DNA of 64,000 nt from Synoicihabitans lomoniglobus (GTDB lineage Bacteria; Verrucomicrobiota; Verrucomicrobiia; Opitutales; Opitutaceae): positions 2,723,501-2,787,500 of the forward strand of contig NZ_CP119075.1 in assembly GCF_029023725.1 (NCBI RefSeq). The letters are read 5' to 3'. The translations under genes and the position numbers were made by a program. Positions 42,036 through 49,527 of this stretch are shown here, one piece after another. The notes beneath the pieces were generated by a model. The model did no database searches and had not been told where the DNA came from. It saw only the letters and a program-made list of their open reading frames with translations. Within the stretch, counting starts at the first letter, position 1, and each line of letters opens with the position of its first letter.

Positions 42036-43015
42036 CCCCGCTATCTCTCGATTTTCTCGATCGTATTTCCGTCTTAGTGGTCGGCGATGTGATGCTCGAC
42101 CGCTACATCTGGGGAGATATTCGACGTATTTCCCCTGAAGCTCCAGTGCCAGTAGTCGAGATCGATCGGGAAACTTGCACGGCAGGCGGTGCCGCCAACG
42201 TTGCTCTCAACCTTGCCGCACTTGGGGTGAGCTGCGAAATATTTGGGGCATTTGGTTGCGATGCGGCAGGTGAGGAACTCAGTTGCCTGTTGAAGAAACA
42301 CCACGTTGCATTCGAGCCTAGGTTAGCCCGCAATGGCACCGCCACTATCACTAAAACGCGCGTCCTTGCTCAAAACCAACAGGTTTGCCGCCTCGATCGG
42401 GAAGAGCGCCCGCCTCTATATACACTAGCTGTCGGCGGCTTAATGGATCTACTGGCCGAAAAATCAATGCAATACAGTGCAGTGATAATATCTGACTATG
42501 CAAAAGGAACAATCGACCAAGCAGTCATCGATCGCTTGCGTCAGGTATGCAAAGAAAAAAATGTCTTTCTCTCACTTGACCCGAAGCCCACTCGTTCACT
42601 GGAAATAAGTGGCTTCAATTTACTCACGCCGAACCGCCGCGAAGCCAACTTACTGGCAGGCCTTCCTGCGCATTGCAGCTTTGAACAATGCGCGGCTGAA
42701 GACGTGGCACAATTAGTTATCGATCGCCATCGACCTGAACATATGGTTATGACTCTGAGTGAAAATGGTATGCTTTTGAAATCTCGTGAGAGGTCCGCCC
42801 GCCATTTCCCCACGATAGCGCATCAGGTCGCCGACGTATCCGGTGCTGGTGATACCGTTGTTGCCACGCTTACTGCCGCCATGAGCGCCGGACTGAGTCC
42901 GGAGGATGCTGTGCACATTGCCAATACAGCAGCGGGTGTGGTAGTCAGCAAGTTGGGAACGGCCACCGTAACTCGCAGTGAGTTATCCAAGGCCTTGCAC
43001 CTTCCCTCGATCTGA
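42032..43015 (+). CDS. rfaE1: Heptose 7-phosphate kinase
   Basis: 327 residues from the ATG at 42032 (ATGA overlap). PfkB/ribokinase fold: VLVVGDVMLDRYIWGDIRRISPEAPVP is the HldE N-terminal signature (read in two parts), GGAANVALNLAALG is the substrate site, and VSGAGDTVVATL contains the catalytic Asp and anion hole. It phosphorylates heptose 7-phosphate at C1. With gmhA, gmhB, rfaE2 and hldD it completes the ADP-heptose pathway in one run of five genes. It ends the run; 221 bases without a clear gene follow. Confidence 0.95.
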   Translation: MTPLSLDFLDRISVLVVGDVMLDRYIWGDIRRISPEAPVPVVEIDRETCTAGGAANVALNLAALGVSCEIFGAFGCDAAGEELSCLLKKHHVAFEPRLARNGTATITKTRVLAQNQQVCRLDREERPPLYTLAVGGLMDLLAEKSMQYSAVIISDYAKGTIDQAVIDRLRQVCKEKNVFLSLDPKPTRSLEISGFNLLTPNRREANLLAGLPAHCSFEQCAAEDVAQLVIDRHRPEHMVMTLSENGMLLKSRERSARHFPTIAHQVADVSGAGDTVVATLTAAMSAGLSPEDAVHIANTAAGVVVSKLGTATVTRSELSKALHLPSI

Positions 43016-43183
43016 TCGCTCTGACTTCTTCAAATTTAAATGGCCGTGCCGTTTCGAATCGATTTCTTCCAACGGACTGAACCTTCTCAATTCGCTTTGT
43101 CAACTCTTAGGAAGGCTTCGCTCTACCGAATGGTAAAGTAGATCACAAGGTTCCCGTAAGGCAAATGCCCCTTTATCCGAAAT

Positions 43184-43212
43184 CCCCCCCCCCTCCCCCC
43201 CCACACACACAC
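43184..43212 (+). repeat. Poly-C and CA simple repeat before a membrane protein
   Basis: C10 (43184-43193), T, C8 (43195-43202) and (AC)5 (43203-43212), then more C-rich sequence to 43229. Between the in-frame ATG at 43165 and the ATG at 43237 the frame is open and would encode a Pro/His-rich stretch. Runs like these slip in replication, and they are also hard to sequence. Confidence 0.85.
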
Positions 43213-43236
43213 CCGCCCCCCGCGCCCCCGACAAAC

Positions 43237-45468
43237 ATGCCAACAATCAAAACCAAACGGCGTTACATAACTGGGGAGGCTACGCTCTATTTATCAGTTG
43301 TGCTCGCAGTGCTCACGATACTTTGGTGGGGATTTGACCTTCGTCGCTGGAATTTCGAAATACCTTTGAACATTGACGGGGACGCGCTGCACTATCTAGC
43401 GATAGCTAGATCAATGCTCGAAAGTGCCGAATGGTGGCGAATCGATCGGCTATCCGCACCTTTTGAGCTTAATATGCTGTTGTTTCCCTTCTGCGGCATG
43501 ACAGAAATTTTCCTGCTCAATCTTTGGTCGTTAGTTACCGATACCCCAGGATCAGTCGTATTCGGAGTTTTTTTGAGTTCGTTCGTTCTCGCAGCCGCTT
43601 CAGCCTGCTGGAGCCTGAGAACTTTGGGATACTCCCCCCTAATAGCAGCGACCGCCGGTATTTTGTTCGCGTTCATCCCATCGGTCTTTCTACGAAATAC
43701 GGCTCATTTAATGCTGCTACACTACATGGTTCCATTCCCCTGCGCTACCGCTGTGTTGATTGCTTCAGACACATTGAGAGACCTGAGTCGCACTCGAAGA
43801 TGGGTTACCGTAGGATTCACCTGTGTGGTTGGTTTAAGTTATATTTACACTGCCTTCTTTGGCTGCTTCCTTTTATGCGTTGCAGCTCTGATCGCGTGGG
43901 CGAGGCGCGGTTCGATTCGCGCAACAATCTGGCCGGGCGCAATCATTGCGGTTATCGCTGTGCTGGCATTTTTTTCACTTTTGCCAAGTATCCTGGCTTG
44001 GAAAAACGATCTAATCGCAAGTGATGCTTTAATCGGTTCCAAGAGCATGGCCGACTCCGACACCTACGGACTTAAACTTCGCCATCTCATCACTCCGCGA
44101 CAGGATCATCCACTTTCGCTTTTCCGAGATTTCACTAATGAAACAGTGGGACACTTTCCCCTAGATAACGAAAACACGACGTCAAAAATCGGCGGGCTTC
44201 CCTCCTTGGGATTATTGACCTTACTGTTCATTGCAGTATCCGGTTATTTTTCTAGAACTTGGCTCCCATTAAAGTCGCCGCTCATAGCTTCATCCTCGTT
44301 GGCTATAAGTTCTTTTTTGCTGGCGACCATCGGCGGATTGGGCAGCCTTTTCAATCTTTGGATCAGTTCTGAAATACGGTGCTATAATCGTATAAGCGTA
44401 TTTATCGCGTTTCTCGCTATTGTTCCGGTCGCCTACGCATTACAGAACATTAGCCACCGAATACCTAAACTCGGGAGTTATGCAGTATGCACTCTAGTCG
44501 TTATAATTGGTGTCCTCGATCAAGCCTCGTTCGGCTACGTAGCATCATTACACCACAACGGGGAAGCTCGTTATCTCGAAACCAAAGAATTTATTACTAA
44601 ATTGGAGAATGAGCTACCGGAGGAAGCTTTAATTTACCAGCTTCCCCATATGCCGTATCCACATACTCCGCCAATGTTGCGTTTCGGCGCCCATTCCCAT
44701 CTTCTGGCCTACGTAACATCAACCTCGCTAAATTGGAGCTGGCCCGCCCTCACGGGCGAGGCGCTAACGTTTAACTCGGAACTAACCCAAGTTTCATTGA
44801 TCGATTTCGTAACCAAACTCTCCGAATCGAATTTCTCCGGAATTTTAGTTAACACGACAGCTTATGAGGATAAAGGCGCGGCGATAGTAGAAAATTTAGA
44901 GCATTTACTAACCCAAAAGGCGTTGCTATCTACCCAAGGAGAATATGCTTTTGTCGCAATTCCGGCAACCGGAAAAAAGCAAATCAACCCGAACATCGAA
45001 GTTTACTTGGCGGCGAAAGAGGTGCCGATCCTGATACCTCTAAATCACATGGTGGATTTTTCTGAATTCGGCGACAGCGAGCGACATTTAAATGGAGGTT
45101 GGTCGCATCAAGAAACCGATTTTCGTTGGACAGTGGGGCCAGAATCCGGTCTCCAGTTTTTTTTCAAGGAAATGCCTGAAACAGCCCTGCATCTCTCTTT
45201 TTCCACGTTTACTCTCCTCGCCCCTTCTCAGACCAAAAAAACAGCTGAAATCTTCGCGAACGATCGATTGGTGGGATCTTGGGTTTTCGACACCACGGAT
45301 AACGACAGTATCCGTATCGTTGAAATTCCACCTGAAGCAATTTCTCCAAACCGTCTGCTTGACCTAAGGCTCATCATCGACCCACCTTCCTCGCCCCTCT
45401 CACTTGGAGTGAATGCTGACTCGCGGCCTCTGGGCATTGCGATTCGATCGATAACCATCTCCAATTAA
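43237..45468 (+). CDS. GT-C-like membrane protein with C-terminal module
   Basis: 743 residues from the ATG at 43237. An upstream in-frame ATG at 43165 would add a Pro-rich 24-residue tract from the C-repeat, which does not look like protein, so I prefer 43237. About eleven membrane segments occupy residues 20-440. The first periplasmic loop carries NIDGDALHYLAIARSM, with acidic residues like those of GT-C lipid-linked sugar transferases. A soluble part follows, and the last 125 residues are the recurrent module: HLNGGWSHQETDFRWTVGPE (Gly621-Trp622) to ADSRPLGIAIRSITI. Related architectures are the sugar-translocase-like proteins of O-antigen loci. Role as a periplasmic glycosyltransferase is inferred. 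Confidence 0.7.
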   Translation: MPTIKTKRRYITGEATLYLSVVLAVLTILWWGFDLRRWNFEIPLNIDGDALHYLAIARSMLESAEWWRIDRLSAPFELNMLLFPFCGMTEIFLLNLWSLVTDTPGSVVFGVFLSSFVLAAASACWSLRTLGYSPLIAATAGILFAFIPSVFLRNTAHLMLLHYMVPFPCATAVLIASDTLRDLSRTRRWVTVGFTCVVGLSYIYTAFFGCFLLCVAALIAWARRGSIRATIWPGAIIAVIAVLAFFSLLPSILAWKNDLIASDALIGSKSMADSDTYGLKLRHLITPRQDHPLSLFRDFTNETVGHFPLDNENTTSKIGGLPSLGLLTLLFIAVSGYFSRTWLPLKSPLIASSSLAISSFLLATIGGLGSLFNLWISSEIRCYNRISVFIAFLAIVPVAYALQNISHRIPKLGSYAVCTLVVIIGVLDQASFGYVASLHHNGEARYLETKEFITKLENELPEEALIYQLPHMPYPHTPPMLRFGAHSHLLAYVTSTSLNWSWPALTGEALTFNSELTQVSLIDFVTKLSESNFSGILVNTTAYEDKGAAIVENLEHLLTQKALLSTQGEYAFVAIPATGKKQINPNIEVYLAAKEVPILIPLNHMVDFSEFGDSERHLNGGWSHQETDFRWTVGPESGLQFFFKEMPETALHLSFSTFTLLAPSQTKKTAEIFANDRLVGSWVFDTTDNDSIRIVEIPPEAISPNRLLDLRLIIDPPSSPLSLGVNADSRPLGIAIRSITISN

Positions 45469-45604
45469 GTTTCTAATAAAGCCTCCGACACGAATCCACA
45501 ATTTTTCTCTCTTCTAAATCCATACTTCCGGCGGATGATACCAATCAATGCACCGGGCACGACTCAAACTCTGAAAGCATGTTCGACTTTCCGTCACTTC
45601 ACCC

Positions 45605-47119
45605 ATGAAAGTCTGTCTAATTAACCCACCTCTGATTTCGCAAAAAGATGATCCCCACACTGGAATCATCTTTATGCCATTCATGTTGGCTTATCTTTCC
45701 GCCTTTTTAAAGCAACAAGGTCACCAAGTGCATGTGACCGATGCACTTGGTGAGGCTCCCGCCAAATACCTACCATTTGAGGATCGCTACATTCAAGGCC
45801 TAAGCATACAGGAAACCGTCAACAAGATTCCCGTCGACACCGAAGTTGTGATCATTTATTTCATCGGCGTCGCAGCTCACAGGGCCATATCCGATATCGC
45901 AATCGAGATTCGAAAAAGACACCCGAACACTCGATTGGTTCTTATGGAAAACTCTCAGGCGGTTACCGCAATTTCTCTTCGCCACGATGCTGAAGCTTTT
46001 TTGAATTTGGGCTACGAGGTGCTGTTAACCGGCGACCCCGAACGTCCGGCAGCAGAAATGTTGAAAGCTTGGTCTAATGAGAACGATACCCCAGAATCAG
46101 CCGGACTGATTTTTCGCAAGATTGACGGAAACCTTTCCATGATGGTGAAAATCCAACCTGATCGAGACTTGGACAACCTTCCTTTTCCCGACTGGAAATC
46201 TTTTCCGCTGAAAAATTATTGGACTATCGGTTACGCGCACGGACCGCAGGAATCGAAATACCTGCCATTACTAACATCTCGCGGCTGTCCCGTCCCATGC
46301 CGTTTTTGTGTGATACCCGCTACGAATCAACGCAAATGGCGGCCTCGATCAGCCGAGAATGTGGTCGATGAAATGGCTCATTGGCAAATTACTTTAGGCG
46401 TTTCCGAATTCCACATTGAAGACGTCAATCCGACTGTGCGAAATCAACGAATGGTTGACATTTCAAATGAAATCACTCGGAGAAAATTGAAGGTTAAGTG
46501 GAAATTCGCATCCGGCACCAAGATTGAAACAATGGAACTAGATACCATCCCAATATTGGCTGCCGCAGGTTGCAATTATATTTCTTTCTCACCTGAAACC
46601 GGTTCACCCGAACTTCTGAAGAAAATCAATAAACCATTCAAGCACGATCTCGCCTTTGAAATGGTTAAATTAATGCACAAGCATGGGATTCGCTCACAAG
46701 CATGTTTTGTACTCGGATTCCCGGGCGAAACGAAAGAAGATGTCAGGCTAACCAAAAACTATATTAAAAAATTAACCAAAGCGGGGTTAGACGAAATTGC
46801 TCAATTCATTATCACCCCCATCCCTGGCTCCGCCATATTTGATCAATACAGTGGTTATGATAATTATTCGCAACTTACTTTTTCGCCAAAATGGCGTAAA
46901 GATTTTGCCAAATTAAGCCAACGACGCTTACTACATTACGTATCTTTCGCTGTATGGAAATGCTGGTATCACCCACTCAAAGTTTGTGGAAACGTGAAAG
47001 GTATTTTGGCAGGTCGGTTCAAGACCAAACTTGAACAGGCACTATATCGAGTATCAATTTGGCGTATTCGTAGACTTTTCGGCTCCTTTCCGCGTTCTCT
47101 ATATGGCTCAACTGAATAA
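45605..47119 (+). CDS. B12-binding domain radical SAM protein
   Basis: 504 residues. The N-terminal 150 residues form a Rossmann-like cobalamin-binding domain (KVCLINPPLISQKDD; MLAYLSAFLKQQGHQVHVTDA). The DxHxxG His loop is absent, as is usual in class B enzymes. The radical SAM core has the 4Fe-4S motif TSRGCPVPCRFCVIP with Cys228, Cys232 and Cys235, then EFHIEDVNPTV and ISFSPETGSPELLKKINKP. Such enzymes methylate unreactive carbon or phosphorus, or do other radical chemistry. In a polysaccharide locus it may make a C-methyl or other unusual sugar or acid. Iron-sulphur and B12 dependence is known for the family; the substrate is unknown. Start of the AT-rich segment. Confidence 0.88.
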   Translation: MKVCLINPPLISQKDDPHTGIIFMPFMLAYLSAFLKQQGHQVHVTDALGEAPAKYLPFEDRYIQGLSIQETVNKIPVDTEVVIIYFIGVAAHRAISDIAIEIRKRHPNTRLVLMENSQAVTAISLRHDAEAFLNLGYEVLLTGDPERPAAEMLKAWSNENDTPESAGLIFRKIDGNLSMMVKIQPDRDLDNLPFPDWKSFPLKNYWTIGYAHGPQESKYLPLLTSRGCPVPCRFCVIPATNQRKWRPRSAENVVDEMAHWQITLGVSEFHIEDVNPTVRNQRMVDISNEITRRKLKVKWKFASGTKIETMELDTIPILAAAGCNYISFSPETGSPELLKKINKPFKHDLAFEMVKLMHKHGIRSQACFVLGFPGETKEDVRLTKNYIKKLTKAGLDEIAQFIITPIPGSAIFDQYSGYDNYSQLTFSPKWRKDFAKLSQRRLLHYVSFAVWKCWYHPLKVCGNVKGILAGRFKTKLEQALYRVSIWRIRRLFGSFPRSLYGSTE

Positions 47120-48062
47120 ATCTCCCTCCATCAACAATCCTGACTTGTTCGATGACACCCAATGCCCTGTTTGTAATGGGTTGAAATTTACAGTTCTCAA
47201 AGAGGCTACTTATACCTCTGGGATTAATGAAGATAATCTACTCAAGCTCTACAGTGCATCGAGCCACTCCGGACTTCTAGACCAAGTCGTGAAATGCAAG
47301 AGCTGCGATAGCGTTTATCTCAATCCGAGGCCAAAACAGGATATCATTATCAAATCCTATCAAGATGCGATTGACCCGGTCTTCGTAGAACAAAACGACG
47401 CAAGAATCGCGACGTTTCGAAGATCGCTGGAAAATTTAGAACGGCGTCATGGATTCTCAGCCTCTTCGCATCCTAAAATTTTGGATGTGGGTTGTGCGGG
47501 CGGTGCATTCTTACGAGCAGCATCCGACCGCGGTTATGAAGCCATAGGGATCGAACCTAGTCGATGGATGGTGGACCATGCTCGAAATAAACTTGGAGTG
47601 GACGCACGTCAGGGAATATTGACTGCTAATTCTTTTCAAAATAATTCATTCGACATTGTATCGCTCTGGGACGTTTTAGAGCACTTACCAGAACCGTCCA
47701 TGACATTGGACGACATAGCTCAAATGCTAAAACCAGGTGGATTTCTCATCGTGAATTACCCGGATATTGGGAGTCTAGCGGCGCGAGTTCTCGGGGGGCG
47801 TTGGCCTTTCTGGCTCAGCGTCCATCTAACCTACTACACTCGCCAGACAATACGAAAGCAATTAAATCAGTGCGGCTTCGATGTGGTTAGCATTAAGCCA
47901 TACTTTCAAAGTTTAAAATTAGGATACGCCTTGGAACGCGCCAGCGTAATATTTAAACCATTTTCAATTCTTGGAAGCCTGGTAAACCTTTGCCGATTCC
48001 AATCGGTGCCAATACGCTACAACATGGGTCAAACACTCGTTTTGGCGCGAAAACGGGCATGA
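47103..48062 (+). CDS. SAM methyltransferase with zinc ribbon
   Basis: 319 residues from the ATG at 47103, overlapping the radical SAM gene by 17 bases. The N-terminal 70 residues carry two Cys pairs, QCPVCNGLKF and VKCKSCDSVYL, a likely structural zinc ribbon seen in many glycan-locus methyltransferases. Motif I is KILDVGCAGGAFLRAA near residue 140, and LWDVLEHLPEPSM and LKPGGFLIVNYPDIGS complete the class I core. The C-terminal segment (residues 220-319) is typical of the group. It probably methylates a nucleotide sugar or sugar product made by the neighbours. Confidence 0.88.
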   Translation: MAQLNKSPSINNPDLFDDTQCPVCNGLKFTVLKEATYTSGINEDNLLKLYSASSHSGLLDQVVKCKSCDSVYLNPRPKQDIIIKSYQDAIDPVFVEQNDARIATFRRSLENLERRHGFSASSHPKILDVGCAGGAFLRAASDRGYEAIGIEPSRWMVDHARNKLGVDARQGILTANSFQNNSFDIVSLWDVLEHLPEPSMTLDDIAQMLKPGGFLIVNYPDIGSLAARVLGGRWPFWLSVHLTYYTRQTIRKQLNQCGFDVVSIKPYFQSLKLGYALERASVIFKPFSILGSLVNLCRFQSVPIRYNMGQTLVLARKRA

Positions 48063-48703
48063 CCATACCAAATAGGTTCAAGGCTATTATTTTCGATATG
48101 GACGGCGTGCTTATAAATTCAAGTGATTGCCATGCCAACGCTTTTCGACAAGTTTTTAATTCTATTGGTATAAAGAATTTTCACTACCCTGACTACGCCG
48201 GAAGGCGGACCACAGAAGTCATTACATCGGTTTTCATACATCACGGACTAAAACCAGACGTCAATTTAATTAAACACCTCGCGAAACAGAAAACTGCGCT
48301 GGCATTATCTTTTATCAGAAATAAACAACCAATATTCGATGGCACTACTGAGATGCTCAAACGATTGTTTCCTAAATTTCAACTTGCTTTAGCGAGTTCT
48401 GCATCCCGCCAATCGGTAGACCTTTTCCTAGAACTATCAACGTCTAAAAGTCTCTTTAAAACAACGCTGTGTGGTGACGACGTGGCCGAAGCCAAACCTT
48501 CTCCGGAAATTTATATAACAACTTCGAACCGCTTGTCAATTGAACCATCTCAATGCCTTGTCGTTGAAGATGCCATCTCTGGGATCGATGCGGCTTTGAA
48601 TGCTGGCATGACTGTATGGTCCGTTACTACTACTCACACTAGAAATGAACTTATTACAGCCGGCGCACACGTTGTTTTAAAAAATGCGGCTTCTTTACAC
48701 TAA
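48059..48703 (+). CDS. HAD-family phosphatase / phosphomutase
   Basis: 214 residues from the ATG at 48059 (ATGA overlap). AIIFDMDGVLINSSDCHANAF holds the nucleophile and acid Asp, LALASSASRQSV is motif II, AKPSPEIY contains the Lys of motif III, and VVEDAISGIDAALNAGM is motif IV. The helical cap after motif I is of C1 type, as in beta-phosphoglucomutase and phosphoglycolate phosphatase. It could be a phosphatase or mutase for a small phosphorylated precursor used by the nucleotidyltransferase that follows. Eight bases separate the two genes. Confidence 0.88.
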   Translation: MTIPNRFKAIIFDMDGVLINSSDCHANAFRQVFNSIGIKNFHYPDYAGRRTTEVITSVFIHHGLKPDVNLIKHLAKQKTALALSFIRNKQPIFDGTTEMLKRLFPKFQLALASSASRQSVDLFLELSTSKSLFKTTLCGDDVAEAKPSPEIYITTSNRLSIEPSQCLVVEDAISGIDAALNAGMTVWSVTTTHTRNELITAGAHVVLKNAASLH

Positions 48704-48711
48704 TTAACGCA

Positions 48712-49527
48712 TTGAAAACTAAAGTATCAATTATTTCAAACATTGACGACTTACCTGCGGAACTTGTTGCAGGCGATCCCTCGAAGAGCAAGAATTGGTC
48801 GGTAGTTGTTGCAGCAGCCGGCAAGGGCTCCAGACTTAACTGGCATCTGCCGAAGATCCTCTTCCCAATTGACGGCCAGTCAATACTCGAACGTTTGGTT
48901 AAAGTATTTAAACCACATGCCCAACATTTTGTATTCGTGTTATCGCCTACCGGAGCACCACTGGTAAAGGTTGAAACCGAAAAGCTTCTCCCTGATCGAC
49001 ACTCGATCGCTATACAATGTACACCAAATGGAATGGCAGATGCCGTACTTACCGGATTGGGAAAAGTCAAAACTCCGAATGTCATTGTAGTTTGGGGAGA
49101 CCAAGCAGCATTGCGTCATCGCACAATTGCCGCCGGTGTTTATAAATTGGAAACCGGCAATTTCGATGCGGTAATTCCTACGGTCATAAGATCTAATCCA
49201 TACATCCATTTTGAGCGTGATTCTAACCACTCAATCAAATATGTGCGACAAGCACGGGAAGGAGATATTATGCCTAAGGTTGGAGAGAGCGACGCTGGAG
49301 TATTTTTCTTTAAAACACAGATGTTAAAATCTGCGATTCTCGCACCCGCACACCAATCAGACATGCGCGGCGCAAGAACCAACGAAATTAATTTGTTACC
49401 TTTAATTCCATTGCTTGCTCGCAATTATAAAATAGCATCACTTAACGGTGTCACCGAAACCGAGTCTCTCGGTATCAACTCTCTCGCTGACGCAGAACGA
49501 ATGGAACAAATGCTTCGGGTGAATTGA
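48712..49527 (+). CDS. Nucleotidyltransferase, NTP_transferase type
   Basis: 271 residues, starting at a TTG since no ATG or GTG precedes the conserved part. After about 35 residues without a known motif, WSVVVAAAGKGSRLNWHLPKILFPI is the nucleotide-binding loop (GxGxR then PK) of GlmU/RmlA/CofC-like enzymes, and VVWGDQAALRH holds the metal-binding Asp. The segment ESDAGVFFFK and the NEINLLPLIPLLA near the end fit a sugar nucleotidylyltransferase. No C-terminal acetyltransferase repeat is present. Its stop overlaps the CofD-like::GT2 gene (TTGA), so the two are probably co-translated. The activated compound may be a sugar phosphate or, by analogy with CofC, a phospho-acid. Confidence 0.82.
   Translation: MKTKVSIISNIDDLPAELVAGDPSKSKNWSVVVAAAGKGSRLNWHLPKILFPIDGQSILERLVKVFKPHAQHFVFVLSPTGAPLVKVETEKLLPDRHSIAIQCTPNGMADAVLTGLGKVKTPNVIVVWGDQAALRHRTIAAGVYKLETGNFDAVIPTVIRSNPYIHFERDSNHSIKYVRQAREGDIMPKVGESDAGVFFFKTQMLKSAILAPAHQSDMRGARTNEINLLPLIPLLARNYKIASLNGVTETESLGINSLADAERMEQMLRVN

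Noticed and set aside
43184-43212. Short tandem repeats as part of a CRISPR or satellite array
   Set aside because: A single simple-sequence tract without spaced repeats; no CRISPR array was seen anywhere in the window.
45605-47119. Lipid biosynthesis radical SAM enzyme such as a hopanoid methylase
   Set aside because: The domain order fits, but all neighbours are glycan genes and no hopanoid gene is present; no specific substrate can be claimed.
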